Source of the DNA: Bradyrhizobium betae
GTDB taxonomy: Bacteria; Pseudomonadota; Alphaproteobacteria; Rhizobiales; Xanthobacteraceae
Reading direction: 5' to 3'
Length of the DNA stretch: 64,000 nucleotides
Assembly: GCF_004123905.1 (NCBI RefSeq)
Contig: NZ_MZXW01000035.1
Span: forward strand, 434,001-498,000
Both the position numbers and the translations under genes were made by a program. How positions within the stretch are numbered: position 1 is the stretch's first letter; every line of letters starts with the position of its first letter. The notes beneath the pieces were generated by a model. It was not told where the DNA came from. It made no database searches and worked only from the letters and a program-made list of their open reading frames with translations. Of this stretch, positions 26,586 to 35,729 are shown in pieces.

Positions 26586-28027
26586 CGTCCTGCTGCTCCC
26601 GCGCCGAAAATCTTGCCCGGATTCATCAGATCGTTCGGATCGAGCAAGCGCTTGATGTCGCGCATCAGCGCGATGTCGAGGGGATCGGCGACACGGGCGA
26701 GCCGGCCGCGGTTGGTGATGCCGATGCCGTGCTCGGCGCTGATCGCTCCGCCCTGCGCCGCGGTCTCGTCATCGACGATTTCGTTGATCGCAGCCACCAG
26801 TGCGGCGGTAGCGTCCGGGTCCAGGCAATGCACGCGGTCGATCAGGGCGACGACATGGATATTGCCGTCGCCGATATGGCCGTGCATGACGACGTTCGCA
26901 TGCGGCACGGCAGCCTTGATCCGGGCTTCGACATTGTTGACGAAGGCCGCCTGGCGCTCCAGTGGCACCACGCTGTCATGCGACACCACATAGCCGCTGC
27001 GCTTGTTGCCTTCGGACACGCTGTGCCTGACAGCCCAGATCGCCTTCGCCTGCGCGAGGTTGGTTGCGAGGATCACGTCTTCGGCGAGCCCGGCTTCCAT
27101 GGCGTCCGCCAGCACCGTGGCAAGCGGCTCGTCGAGATCGACACCTGCGAGCGTGTCGGTCAGCTCAACGATCAGATACCACGGCGTCGTCAGCTCGAAG
27201 GGCACGGTGACGTGCGGCACCGTCGCGGCGATCGCCTCGATCTGTGAGCGCGACATGATCTCGAGGCTGCCGAGCCGGTCGCCGACCGCGCCGCGCAGGC
27301 GCGCCATGATCTCCAGCGCCTGCTCGACGCCTCGTAATTTCAGCAACGCCAGAGCCGAGCTGCGCGGCGGCGCGAACAGTTTCAGCACCGCCGCGGTGAC
27401 GATGCCGAGCGTGCCCTCCGCACCGATGATGAGCTGCTTGAGCGCGTAGCCGGTGTTGTCCTTGCGCAGCGCGCGCAGGCCGTTGAAGATTCGCCCGTCC
27501 GGCAGCACGACCTCGAGCCCGAGCACGAGATCGCGCGTCGGCCCGTAACGCAGCACGGCGGTACCGCCGGCATTGGTCGCGATATTGCCGCCAATCTGGC
27601 AAGAGCCCTCGGCACCCAGGCTCAGCGGGAAATAGCGATCGACGTCCCTCGCCGCGTTCTGCACCTCGGCGAGGATGCAGCCGGCCTCCACGGTGATCGT
27701 GTTGGCAAGCGGGCTGACGTCACGCACGGCCCGCATGCGGTCGAGCCGGATCACGACATTGCCCGCGCGATCGTCCGGCGTCGCAGCCCCGCACATGCCG
27801 GTGTTGCCGCCCTGCGGCACGATGGCGAGCCGCCTCGCCGCGCAGAACTTCACGACGGAGGCGACCTCGGCGGTCGAGCCGGGCTTCACCACCGCAACCG
27901 CGCGGCCGCGATAGCGCCCGCGCCAGTCCACCACATAAGGCTCCTGGTCGGGTCCGGACGCGACGACGTATTTGTCGCCGACAATATCAGCGAGCCCGGC
28001 CAGCGCATCCTCAAGAGAACAGGACAT
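26582..28027 (-). CDS. FAD-linked 2-hydroxyacid oxidase/dehydrogenase (GlcD/D2HGDH family)
   Basis: The 481-residue protein has a PCMH-type FAD domain (RLAIVPQGGNTGMCGAATPD; LGAEGSCQIGGNIATNAGG) and the C-terminal FAD-oxidase domain with metal-binding VMHGHIGDGNIHV and ISAEHGIGI. It oxidises a D-2-hydroxyacid to a 2-oxoacid, passing electrons to the quinone pool or a flavoprotein. As the gene after the DapA-family aldolase and before the sugar-acid kinase, it could convert the transported hydroxyacid or recycle a side product. It is coupled to the kinase by a 4-bp overlap. Confidence 0.9.
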   Translation of the reverse strand: MSCSLEDALAGLADIVGDKYVVASGPDQEPYVVDWRGRYRGRAVAVVKPGSTAEVASVVKFCAARRLAIVPQGGNTGMCGAATPDDRAGNVVIRLDRMRAVRDVSPLANTITVEAGCILAEVQNAARDVDRYFPLSLGAEGSCQIGGNIATNAGGTAVLRYGPTRDLVLGLEVVLPDGRIFNGLRALRKDNTGYALKQLIIGAEGTLGIVTAAVLKLFAPPRSSALALLKLRGVEQALEIMARLRGAVGDRLGSLEIMSRSQIEAIAATVPHVTVPFELTTPWYLIVELTDTLAGVDLDEPLATVLADAMEAGLAEDVILATNLAQAKAIWAVRHSVSEGNKRSGYVVSHDSVVPLERQAAFVNNVEARIKAAVPHANVVMHGHIGDGNIHVVALIDRVHCLDPDATAALVAAINEIVDDETAAQGGAISAEHGIGITNRGRLARVADPLDIALMRDIKRLLDPNDLMNPGKIFGAGAAGR

Positions 28028-28054
28028 CGGATCGTCTCGTCGCCCGCGCCAAGT

Positions 28055-28978
28055 CTAGACGGCAGCGGCCGCAAATGCAGCGGCATCCGCAAGCAGCTCT
28101 TTCACTTGCGCCAGCGGCAGGGATTCCAGCGGCGGCCGCAGACGCTGCCATCCGGCCTGACCGGTGCGCTCGGCAACGATGGCCTTCAGCGAGGCCATCT
28201 GCGCGAAGCGCGAGACCAGCTCGCGCGCCTTGACGATGCGCGCCTGTGCCGCCTTGAGCGCCGCATCATCGTCGCTGTCGCGAAAGTGCTTGTAGACATA
28301 GGCAAGGTCGCGCGCGATGAGATTGGAGGTCGCGGTGATGCAGCCCGCCCCGCCCTTGCGCAGTAGCGGCAGCAGCAACGGATCGGCGCCAACCAGAACC
28401 GCAAAGCCCGGGAAGCGATCGACCATCGCGGTCATGTTGGCGAAGTCGCCGGAGGAATCCTTGATGCCGACGAAGGTGGCCGGATAGACCTTGCGCAGCC
28501 GCTCGATCAGCGCATGCGAGATCGGCTGCGCCGACATCTGCGGGATATGATAGAGCACGACCTTGAGCCTGGCATCGCCGATGCGCTGCACGACTTCGCT
28601 GTAGGACGCGAAGATGCCGTCGTCGCTGACGCCCTTGTAGTAGAACGGCGGCAGCATCACGACGGTGTCGACGCCGACCGACAGCGCATGACGCGTCAGC
28701 GCAATGGTCTCGGTGAGCGCGGCAACGCCGGTGCCCGGAAGCAGCCGCTGCGGCGCGATGCCGCCGGCGACTACTGCCTCCAGCAGTGCGGCGCGTTCGG
28801 CGGCCGAGAAGGAGTTCGCCTCACCGGTGGTGCCGAGCAGCGCGATGCCATCGCAGCCCTCGTCGAGCAGGTAACGGCAATGCGCAATGAAGCGCGCATG
28901 ATCGGGGGCGAGCTCGGCGTCGAGCGGCGTCAGCGCGGCGGAGAACACGCCATGAGGGTGCAGCGATGATGTCGACAA
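28055..28978 (-). CDS. DapA-family aldolase/dehydratase
   Basis: This TIM-barrel protein of about 307 residues has GTTGEANSFSAAER (phosphate/carboxylate loop), the Tyr of VLYHIPQ and the Schiff-base Lys in FVGIKDSSGD. The family includes dihydrodipicolinate synthase, but the pathway context points to a 2-keto-3-deoxy acid aldolase or dehydratase. No ATG is available at the N-terminus. The best ribosome site (GGAGGA) sits only 3-4 nt before a TTG at 28978, which I take as the start; a TTG at 28996 would place that site inside the gene. It is the first gene of the operon facing the IclR regulator. Confidence 0.83.
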   Translation of the reverse strand: MSTSSLHPHGVFSAALTPLDAELAPDHARFIAHCRYLLDEGCDGIALLGTTGEANSFSAAERAALLEAVVAGGIAPQRLLPGTGVAALTETIALTRHALSVGVDTVVMLPPFYYKGVSDDGIFASYSEVVQRIGDARLKVVLYHIPQMSAQPISHALIERLRKVYPATFVGIKDSSGDFANMTAMVDRFPGFAVLVGADPLLLPLLRKGGAGCITATSNLIARDLAYVYKHFRDSDDDAALKAAQARIVKARELVSRFAQMASLKAIVAERTGQAGWQRLRPPLESLPLAQVKELLADAAAFAAAAV

Positions 28979-29004
28979 ACTTCCTCCGATCGTCAAATCG
29001 ATGT

Positions 29005-29021
29005 TGTTCGGATTGCGAACA
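29005..29021. promoter_or_regulatory. IclR-type operator
   Basis: TGTTCG-N5-CGAACA is a perfect 6-5-6 inverted repeat in the gap between the catabolic operon and the divergent iclR gene, 27 bp before the aldolase start. IclR-family proteins often bind such pseudo-palindromes, and the position allows control of both directions. Assignment to this IclR is inference. Confidence 0.65.
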
Positions 29022-29083
29022 TTTGTTATGATCTGCCACGTTGGTAGGATCAGGCCGCCGCCGCGTCAAGGGCGACGGCTGTC

Positions 29084-29935
29084 ATGGCAGGGCATTGGAG
29101 CATGGCCAAGGCGGAAAAGAAGGCCGCAAAGCGCGCAGCGGAAACGACGTCGAAAAACCCAAAGAACTACGTCGCCTCCGTCGGCAAGGCGTTCGCCGTG
29201 CTGAAGAGTTTCACCAGCGAGGCCTTCGAGCTCACCCTGAGTGAGATTGCCGCACGCGCCGATCTCGATCGCGGAACCGCGTTCCGCCTGATCCAGACCC
29301 TGGTCGAACTGGGTTATCTCCAGGCCATGCCGCAGAGCCGCCGGTTCCGCCTTGGCCTGGCCTGTCTCGACCTCGGCTACACCGTGCTGTCGCACGGATC
29401 GCTCCGGACCATCGTCGAGCCGCTGTTGCGCGGCCTCGTGCCTGATGTCGGCGATGCCGCCTCGCTCGGCATCCTCGACGGCGGCGACGTGATCTATCTT
29501 GCACGCATCGGCGCCGGCCTCGACCGCCACAAGATGGATCGCCGGCCGGGCTCGCGCATTCCCGCCTACAGCGCCGCGCTCGGCCATGTCATGCTGGCGC
29601 ATCTGGCAAGGGACGAACAGATCGCGCGGCTGGAAGCGCGCCCCCGCGTCAAGCTGTCGGAGCGAACGCTGACCGATCTCGATGCGCTGCTTGCCCGGCT
29701 CGATCAGGTGAAGAAGAAGGGCCATGCCGTCTCCGACGGCGAGAATGCCTATGGCCTGCGCACGCTGGCAACGCCGATCTTCGACGCCCAGGGTCTCGTG
29801 ATCGGCGGATTGAGCGTCACTGTCGATGCGATGCGCATAGACATGCCGGCCTTTCGCGACCAGGCGCTGCCACGGCTGATGCAGGTGACGACGCAGGTGC
29901 AGGATCTCGCGATCAAGTCGGGCTTGTCGGGCTGA
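29084..29935 (+). CDS. IclR-family transcriptional regulator
   Basis: The 283-residue protein has a Lys/Ala-rich N-terminal tail, an IclR winged helix at about 28-85 (SVGKAFAVLKSF; LTLSEIAARADLDRGTAFRLIQTLVELGYLQ) and the ligand-binding IclR domain from about 95 (RIPAYSAALGHVMLAHL; YGLRTLATPIFDAQGLVIGGLSV). It likely senses an intermediate of the adjacent hydroxy-acid pathway and controls that operon and itself. A second in-frame ATG at 29102 is possible but its GGAG lies only 1 nt away, so I keep 29084. Confidence 0.88.
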   Translation: MAGHWSMAKAEKKAAKRAAETTSKNPKNYVASVGKAFAVLKSFTSEAFELTLSEIAARADLDRGTAFRLIQTLVELGYLQAMPQSRRFRLGLACLDLGYTVLSHGSLRTIVEPLLRGLVPDVGDAASLGILDGGDVIYLARIGAGLDRHKMDRRPGSRIPAYSAALGHVMLAHLARDEQIARLEARPRVKLSERTLTDLDALLARLDQVKKKGHAVSDGENAYGLRTLATPIFDAQGLVIGGLSVTVDAMRIDMPAFRDQALPRLMQVTTQVQDLAIKSGLSG

Positions 29936-29942
29936 GGGCGGT

Positions 29943-30845
29943 CTAGATCACGATGTGATCGAAATCGGCCGCGATCTTGCTGTTCGGAAAAATCCTTGCC
30001 GCCTCGGCGAGAATCTCTTCGTCCTCGTAACGCCCTGACATATGGACCAGCACGAGCTGCTTGACGTTGTTTGAAGCGGCAAACGCAGCGGCTTCGGCTG
30101 CCGTGAGATGGCCATAGTCCCGCGCGGTCGAGGCGTCGCGATCGAGGAACGTCGCCTCGATCACCAGCATGTCGGCGTCAGCGACACTTTTCGAAAGCCC
30201 ATCCGTGGTTTCGGTGTCGCCGATCACGACGAGCTTCTTGCCGCCGCTCGGCGGCCCCAAAACGTCTTCCGGATCGATCGTACGATCACCGGTCATGACC
30301 GGCCGTCCCGCGGCCAGCTCTCCGCGCAAGGGACCGTCGGGGACACCAAGCGCAGCAAGGCGATCGGACAACAGGTGACGGCGCGCGGGGCTTTGGAAGA
30401 CGAAACCAAAACTATCGGTGTCGCGGTGGCGGACCGGAAAACAGTCGATGGTGAAGTCGCTGGCCTCGATGAACCGCCCTTCGGTCAGCGCCGCGAATTC
30501 CACCGGGACCGGCGCCCTGCCCTCGCCCCAGATGCCCGCCAGCATGCGGATGACGATGTCGAGCGTCTCCGCGCCGCCATGTATGGTCATCACATCGGAG
30601 CTCTGCCGCAAGCGCAGCGTCGAGAACAGACCGGGGATGCCGAGCACGTGATCGAGATGGCCGTGCGTCAGCAGGATGCGGTCAAGCCGCCGGAAGCCGG
30701 CGCCACTGCGCAGCAGTTGGCGCTGCGTGCCCTCACCGCAATCGACCAGCATGCGCTGGCCGGCCACCTCTACCAGCAGGGCTGGATGGTTGCGCTTCGC
30801 GGAGGGAACACTGGCGGAGGTCCCGAGAAATGTCAGGGCGAACAT
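29943..30845 (-). CDS. rnz: Ribonuclease Z-type metallo-beta-lactamase-fold nuclease
   Basis: The 300-residue protein has the RNase Z start (TFLGTSASVPSAKRN), the aspartate motif VDCGEGTQRQLL, the zinc motif LTHGHLDHVLGIPGL and the late HLTAAEAAAFAA and LVHMSGRY segments. RNase Z trims the 3' ends of tRNA precursors lacking encoded CCA. Related enzymes may act as general MBL phosphodiesterases. I use the ATG at 30845 instead of an in-frame GTG two codons earlier. It converges with iclR, separated by only 7 bp. Confidence 0.85.
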   Translation of the reverse strand: MFALTFLGTSASVPSAKRNHPALLVEVAGQRMLVDCGEGTQRQLLRSGAGFRRLDRILLTHGHLDHVLGIPGLFSTLRLRQSSDVMTIHGGAETLDIVIRMLAGIWGEGRAPVPVEFAALTEGRFIEASDFTIDCFPVRHRDTDSFGFVFQSPARRHLLSDRLAALGVPDGPLRGELAAGRPVMTGDRTIDPEDVLGPPSGGKKLVVIGDTETTDGLSKSVADADMLVIEATFLDRDASTARDYGHLTAAEAAAFAASNNVKQLVLVHMSGRYEDEEILAEAARIFPNSKIAADFDHIVI

Positions 30846-30876
30846 GGTCACGCATCCAGCGGCACCTTGGTGGGCC

Positions 30877-31857
30877 TCAGCGTCCCCAATGCCATGCGAG
30901 CAGCAGCGCGTACAGGCCCATCAACGCAGCGTAGAGCGTGGCAAGAAGCGCGTAGCCCGCGATCTGGCGGCCGAGCGTCGCCTTTGGCGTCACCCACCAG
31001 TCCAACGCCCTGAAGGCGGCGGGCACGAGCCACCAGCCGAGCAGCTGGGTGCTGACGAGATTGCCGACGAAGAGCGACAGCCAGATCGGCACGCCGTGGC
31101 TATCGATCAGCGGATGGCTGATGAAATAGCCCCAGAGGTAGACCACGGGATAGAGCACCAGCAGGACAATCAGGTTGCTCTTCCAGATCAGCGCAGGGCC
31201 CTGCTCGGGCGCCTTCGTCTTGCCGGAAGGGAACCAGAAATTGAAGCCGTAGCTCGCCCGCTTCACGTTCATGTCGGCGTTGAAGCGCGCGCCCTCCCTC
31301 AGCAATGTCTGCCGCAAGGACGAGTCGAGCCACGCATTGAGGTTGGCATCGCTGTCGAACGACAGGATGACGATCCATTCGTCATGCAGGCCCGGAATCG
31401 GCCGCTCGATCTTATGGCGCAGGAAGCCCTTGAACTCGGCTTCCGCCGCCTGGATGCGCTGCTGCCAGGTGAGGAAGGCGTCCTCCAATCCAGCAGGCAC
31501 CTTGAAGGAGATCACGGCGGAGACCGCGCTGTCGCGCTGAACGCCGGTGTCGGGCAGGATGTGGACATCCTCCGACCCGACGAAGTAGCGCTGCACCTGC
31601 CCGATCAGCTTCGTCCGCACCTCGCTCTGAAGCCAGGCGCGTGCGGCGGCCGAGCTCGCGAAGCGCACAATCGTCACCCAGTCCACATGCGCAGGCGGCT
31701 GTGGCGGCACCACCTCCTGGCTGAGGAAGCCGGGCCAGGACTTGAGCACCTCGCCGACCTCGCCGTTCCACCGCGCGAACGCGGCAAAGCCGTCGTCCGC
31801 GATGCGACGCTGGATGACGAGGGCGACCGGCTGAGCCGTGTCAGGTGATCCGTTCAT
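30877..31857 (-). CDS. Membrane-anchored tandem antibiotic-biosynthesis-monooxygenase (ABM) domain protein
   Basis: This 326-residue protein has two ABM-like ferredoxin folds in tandem (about 12-105: VALVIQRRIADDGFAAFARWNGEVGEVLKSWPGFL; about 108-205: SAVISFKVPAGLEDAF.TWQQRIQAAEAEFKGFL). A C-terminal half with about four transmembrane helices follows (IWKSNLIVLLVLYPVVYLWGYF; LATLYAALMGLYALLL). Such proteins occur widely, with unknown substrates. It follows the guanine-deaminase gene by 14 bp and ends the purine-linked operon. The start at 31857 excludes a long in-frame extension that is merely antisense-free shadow of guaD. Confidence 0.78.
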   Translation of the reverse strand: MNGSPDTAQPVALVIQRRIADDGFAAFARWNGEVGEVLKSWPGFLSQEVVPPQPPAHVDWVTIVRFASSAAARAWLQSEVRTKLIGQVQRYFVGSEDVHILPDTGVQRDSAVSAVISFKVPAGLEDAFLTWQQRIQAAEAEFKGFLRHKIERPIPGLHDEWIVILSFDSDANLNAWLDSSLRQTLLREGARFNADMNVKRASYGFNFWFPSGKTKAPEQGPALIWKSNLIVLLVLYPVVYLWGYFISHPLIDSHGVPIWLSLFVGNLVSTQLLGWWLVPAAFRALDWWVTPKATLGRQIAGYALLATLYAALMGLYALLLAWHWGR

Positions 31858-31871
31858 CGCGGCGGTCCGCT

Positions 31872-33269
31872 TCAGCTCTTCTTGTAGAGACGCTTGCCCA
31901 TCACCCAGGTCTCGTCGACGCAGCGATCGTCGCCGACCATCATGATGGCGAACAGCATGCTCGCGGCCTCGTCCATCGAGCGCGGCCCGCCACCATCGGC
32001 GATCAGCGACTGATGCCAGGGCTGCGCCGTCGGGCCACCGTTGGGATCGAGCGCGACGAAATCGGCCTCCTTGCCGGGCTCGAAATTGCCGAGCTTGTCG
32101 TCGATGTAGAGACCCTCGGCACCGCCGAGCGTGATCGACCAGAAGCCGCGATAGGGCGAGAGCTTGTTGCGCTCGGCCTCGGCCAGGTCTTTGCGCGTCG
32201 GATCGATGCTGCCGTCGAGCAGCGTGTTGTTGCACATGCCGACCTTGTAGGCATCGTCCAGCACGTGGATCATCGAGAAGCGATTACCGCCGCCCACGTC
32301 AGTGCCGAACGACATCTTCACGCGATGCTCGGGATCGGTGGCGCGGCCGAGACGGAACAGGCCGCTGCCGAGGAACAGGTTCGAGCACGGACAGAACACC
32401 ACCGCCGCGCCCTTCTTCGACATGCGGCGGAATTCGTTGTTCGAGAGATAGACGCCGTGGCCGCCGGAGAATTTTGGCCCGACCAGGTCGAACTTCTCGT
32501 AGACACCGAGATAGTCCTGGCAATCCGGATGCTCGACCAGCACGCCGCTGCATTCGGCCGGGTTCTCGGAGATGTGGGTGTTGACCCAGCAATCCGGATG
32601 CTCGTGCTTGAGGCGCTGACACGCTTTCAGCAGCTCCGGCGAGGCGCCGAAGGCGAAGCGGGGCGTGATGGCGTAGAGGTTGCGGCCCTTGTTGTGATAC
32701 TCTGCGATCAGCCGCTTGCTGTCGCGATAAAAATTCTCGGGCGTATCGACATAGTCGGCCGGCGCGTTCCGATCGATGCCGGTGAGGCCCGCGATCACGC
32801 GCATGTTGCGGCGGGCTGCTTCGTCGAACAGCTCTTCGGTCGCGACCGGCGAGGAACTCGTGAAGGCCTGGCACGTGGTGGTGCCGGAGGCGAGCAGCGC
32901 GTCGAGAAAACGCTTCACGCCCTCGCGTGCGTAGTTGCGGTCCTTGTACTTCATCTCCTCGGGATAGACCCACATCTGCAGCCACGGCAGCAACTGCTCC
33001 CCATAGGCGCCGAGCACGCGGGTCTGCGGCAGATGGATGTGGCCGTCGATGAAGCCCGGAACGATGATGCGGTCCTTGATGTGGGTGACCTGCACGCCAG
33101 GATGTGCGGCGGCGATCGTCTCGTAGGGACCGAACGCCTTGATGACGCCGTCAGTGACGACCATGAGGCCGTCCTGATGAAAGCGCGCGGCGGCCTGCTC
33201 GTTGCCGACGTGCTTCCAGGGATCGTCGACGAAGTCGAAGAACGTGCCGCGAATACCGACGGTGGTCAT
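31872..33269 (-). CDS. guaD: Guanine deaminase-type amidohydrolase
   Basis: The 465-residue metal-dependent hydrolase has the HxH motif in PGFIDGHIHLPQTRVLGAYGEQLLPWL (the PQ and YGEQLL stretch is characteristic of guanine deaminase). It also has VNTHISENPAE, the metal His in GGHGVYLS, and the catalytic Asp in MSFGTDVGGG. Guanine deaminase converts guanine to xanthine. It is coupled by a 4-bp overlap to the upstream MFS exporter and followed by the ABM-membrane protein. A related triazine or aminopyrimidine hydrolase is an alternative, but the family motifs favour GuaD. Confidence 0.85.
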   Translation of the reverse strand: MTTVGIRGTFFDFVDDPWKHVGNEQAAARFHQDGLMVVTDGVIKAFGPYETIAAAHPGVQVTHIKDRIIVPGFIDGHIHLPQTRVLGAYGEQLLPWLQMWVYPEEMKYKDRNYAREGVKRFLDALLASGTTTCQAFTSSSPVATEELFDEAARRNMRVIAGLTGIDRNAPADYVDTPENFYRDSKRLIAEYHNKGRNLYAITPRFAFGASPELLKACQRLKHEHPDCWVNTHISENPAECSGVLVEHPDCQDYLGVYEKFDLVGPKFSGGHGVYLSNNEFRRMSKKGAAVVFCPCSNLFLGSGLFRLGRATDPEHRVKMSFGTDVGGGNRFSMIHVLDDAYKVGMCNNTLLDGSIDPTRKDLAEAERNKLSPYRGFWSITLGGAEGLYIDDKLGNFEPGKEADFVALDPNGGPTAQPWHQSLIADGGGPRSMDEAASMLFAIMMVGDDRCVDETWVMGKRLYKKS

Positions 33270-34501
33270 GAGGATGTTCCTTCTTGGGTCTGTGTGGCGT
33301 GCTGCGCCGAAGGCAACGAGACCGCGAGCAGCGTGCCGGCAATTGCGCAGAGGCCGAGATAGAGCCAGCCGATCGGCGCCTGCGTGGCTTCAGGCAGCAC
33401 CGCCGCGATCGCCATGGCGCCGCTGACCGCGAGATAGCAGAGCGCGCTGATGAGGCCGCCGATCAGGCCGTGGTCGCGCTCGAACAGGCCGAGCGCCATG
33501 CCGTACATCATCGGGCACAGCACGCCGCAGCCGCCAAGCACCAGCGCACCGCCGAGCGTGATCGACGCAAAATCGAGACCGACGGTCATGCCTGTGACGG
33601 TCAGGACCGCAGCACCGGCGAGGAACAGCGCGAAGGCGCCGAAGCCCATCACGCGGGCCGGCATCCAGCTCGCGGAATGCGCGCAGCCGAGCTCGCCGGC
33701 GAGATTGACGCCACCAAGGCCGAGCGCAACGAGGCCGTAGATCGCCGCCGAATAGCCGAGACCGGTCTGGTAGAAGAACGGCGCGACGACGCCGAACGCC
33801 AGCTGCGCGCTCGCCGCCGCGGCGAACACCAGCACGAAGGCCAGGAAGCCGGGACGAACCAGCGCATCGCGCAAAATGCCGGCGGTGCGGCGCGGGTCGA
33901 ACGGTGCGCGCCGTTCCGCGGGCAACGTCTCCGGCAGAAGCAGCATGACGATCGCGGCGACGATAGCCGCTGCAATGGCAATGATGACGAAGACGCCGCG
34001 CCAGGACGTCAGCTCGACGATGAAGCCGCCGGCCGCCGGCGCAAGCACAGGCGCGAGCCCCCAGGCAGCGCCAAGCAGGCCGGAGATCGCCGTGAGCTCA
34101 CGGCCGCGAAAACAATCAGCCGCCACCGCATAGGCAACGACGAGGCAGGTGCAGCCGCCGACGCCTTGCAGGAAGCGCAAGCCAAGCAGCAGCGAGGCGC
34201 TGGTCGCGAGCGCGCAGGCGATGCTCATCGCGATCAGCACCGAGAGCCCCGCGAGCAGGACGTTGCGGCGGCCGAGCGTATCGGAGGCGATGCCGACCGG
34301 CACCAGCGCCAAACTCATGCCGAGCATGTAGGCGGTGACGGTGTTCTGCATCGAGGCGGAATCGGTTGCGAGATCCACCACCATCTGTGGCAGGCCGGGC
34401 GTGTAGGCATCGAGCGGGATCTGGCTGAACGGCACGACGCACAGCAGGATCGGTACGATCCCGCTCCTGGCGCGACCGGCGTCCGAAGCAAGTGCAGTCA
34501 T
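33266..34501 (-). CDS. Bcr/CflA-type MFS drug exporter
   Basis: The 411-residue protein has about 12 membrane helices. The N-terminal motif DAYTPGLPQMVVDLATDSASMQNTVTAYMLGMSLALVPVGIASDTLGRRNVLL is diagnostic for the DHA1 Bcr/CflA subfamily: helix 1 loop, then the GxxSDxxGRR motif A (here GIASDTLGRR). These antiporters export bicyclomycin, sulfonamides, chloramphenicol or purine-like compounds. Its placement as first gene before guaD suggests it may handle a purine or toxic base analogue. The stop overlaps the guaD start. Confidence 0.87.
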   Translation of the reverse strand: MTALASDAGRARSGIVPILLCVVPFSQIPLDAYTPGLPQMVVDLATDSASMQNTVTAYMLGMSLALVPVGIASDTLGRRNVLLAGLSVLIAMSIACALATSASLLLGLRFLQGVGGCTCLVVAYAVAADCFRGRELTAISGLLGAAWGLAPVLAPAAGGFIVELTSWRGVFVIIAIAAAIVAAIVMLLLPETLPAERRAPFDPRRTAGILRDALVRPGFLAFVLVFAAAASAQLAFGVVAPFFYQTGLGYSAAIYGLVALGLGGVNLAGELGCAHSASWMPARVMGFGAFALFLAGAAVLTVTGMTVGLDFASITLGGALVLGGCGVLCPMMYGMALGLFERDHGLIGGLISALCYLAVSGAMAIAAVLPEATQAPIGWLYLGLCAIAGTLLAVSLPSAQHATQTQEGTSS

Positions 34502-34863
34502 GGCTCACGCCCCCTCGATTCCCGCGGGTCCCGTCTTTTCGTGCGCGCAATGAGACGCGACGATGCGGGTTGCGGATTTGACGCGCGGGAGCGTGCCAGA
34601 ACTGTGTGTAAAAATTCTTAGGAGGTCCGCTTCAATGCGGACGGCCGGGACGGTTCAAACTAAAAAACGTGAAAACAACCCCATGCACAGTACAAATCAC
34701 TGAAGAATTTCGCGCCGCATGGGTGCGGCCTTGCCAGCGAGGGCGTTTGACACGTCGGGCAAAACAGGAGGAGAATTGCATCATCCCGAAATCGCGAATT
34801 CGCCGCCGAGCCGACGCCGTTAACCGTTCGGAAGGCATCGCCGCTTCGAAGCGTGGCTGTCGA
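34502..34863. other. Intergenic region, no gene recognised
   Basis: 362 bp between the MFS gene and the hydrolase gene. The only structure I can point to is a 6-bp hairpin GTCCGC-ttcaat-GCGGAC at 34625-34642. Open frames here have no ribosome site and no protein-like composition. A GGAGGAGAATTG stretch at 34768-34779 resembles a ribosome site but is not followed by a supported ORF. Confidence 0.5.
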
Positions 34864-35637
34864 TCAGGGCAAGAAACCCTCGAGAGCTCCGAGAAACTGG
34901 CGCGGCGATTGAAGCTGCGGCACGTGCGCGCAACCCTCGAGGATCTTGAGCTCGGCGCGCGGCAATCCGGCGGCCAGCTCATGCGACATCGGCGGAGGCG
35001 TCGCTTCGTCGTGCTCGCCGACCAGGACGAGGGTCGGCACTTTCACCGCGGAAAGTTCTGAGCGGAGATCGAGGCTTGCCAACGCGTCGCACGCAGCGCG
35101 AAACACATCAGGATCCGTCCGCAGGAACGCCGCACGGCGATCCTGCATCAGTTCCGGGTGCTGCGCCTGAAATTCTGGCGCGAACAGGCGACGCATCGCG
35201 ACGTCGGTGATCGCCTCCAGGCCTTTCTCGCGCGATGCCTTCGCCATGTTGCGAAACGCGTCGCGGCCGGGCTCCGAGAATGCTGCGCCGCTGTCGGCGA
35301 GAACAAGCTTGCTGGCGATCTCGGGATGACGGATCGCCATCTGCAAGGCGACGAAGCCACCGTAGCCGTTGCCGAGCACGATCGCCGGCGCGCCGGCCGC
35401 AGCATCCCTCACGGCCTCGGCCATCCGGTCCGCGATGGCGGCAAGTCCACCTTCGACCGCACGTGAGCGGCCGAACCCCGGCAATTCCGGCACGATGGTC
35501 CGAAACGATTTTTCGAGGTCAGGCACGATCGCGTCAAAACTCGCGCGATCCGACAGCAGCGAGTGGAACAGGAACAGCGGCGGCCCCTCGCCCGATTGCG
35601 CGGCGTTGACGGTCCCGTTGGCAAGAAGCCTGTCCAT
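34864..35637 (-). CDS. Alpha/beta-hydrolase-fold protein lacking the catalytic serine
   Basis: The 257-residue protein follows the alpha/beta hydrolase pattern: FLFHSLLSD (oxyanion region), PELPGFGRS, then VLGNGYGGFVALQMA where family members read G-x-S-x-G. Here the nucleophile position (residue 91) is glycine (GGC), while acid D210 (VGEHDE) and H238 (GCAHVPQ) are kept. It would be catalytically impaired as a classic hydrolase; a non-hydrolytic role, or a recent loss by one A-to-G change from AGC, are both possible. The ATG at 35637 follows GAAGGAAAG. It is divergent from a GntR gene. Confidence 0.8.
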   Translation of the reverse strand: MDRLLANGTVNAAQSGEGPPLFLFHSLLSDRASFDAIVPDLEKSFRTIVPELPGFGRSRAVEGGLAAIADRMAEAVRDAAAGAPAIVLGNGYGGFVALQMAIRHPEIASKLVLADSGAAFSEPGRDAFRNMAKASREKGLEAITDVAMRRLFAPEFQAQHPELMQDRRAAFLRTDPDVFRAACDALASLDLRSELSAVKVPTLVLVGEHDEATPPPMSHELAAGLPRAELKILEGCAHVPQLQSPRQFLGALEGFLP

Positions 35638-35729
35638 GTCCGGTCTTTCCTTCAACTTTATCGGTCGTTTGCATGCCGTGGAGGCCCTGACTGATAAATC
35701 AACTGTCAGGGAATTCAAGCTTTTAGCCC

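Noticed and set aside
31858..32235. N-terminal extension of the ABM membrane protein into guaD
   Set aside because: The extra 126 residues lie out of frame inside guaD and are Arg/Ala-rich; the ABM domain begins just after the ATG at 31857.
34669..35061. 130-codon ORF upstream of and overlapping the hydrolase gene
   Set aside because: Basic, low-complexity translation, mostly antisense to a gene with a clear fold pattern; no ribosome site.
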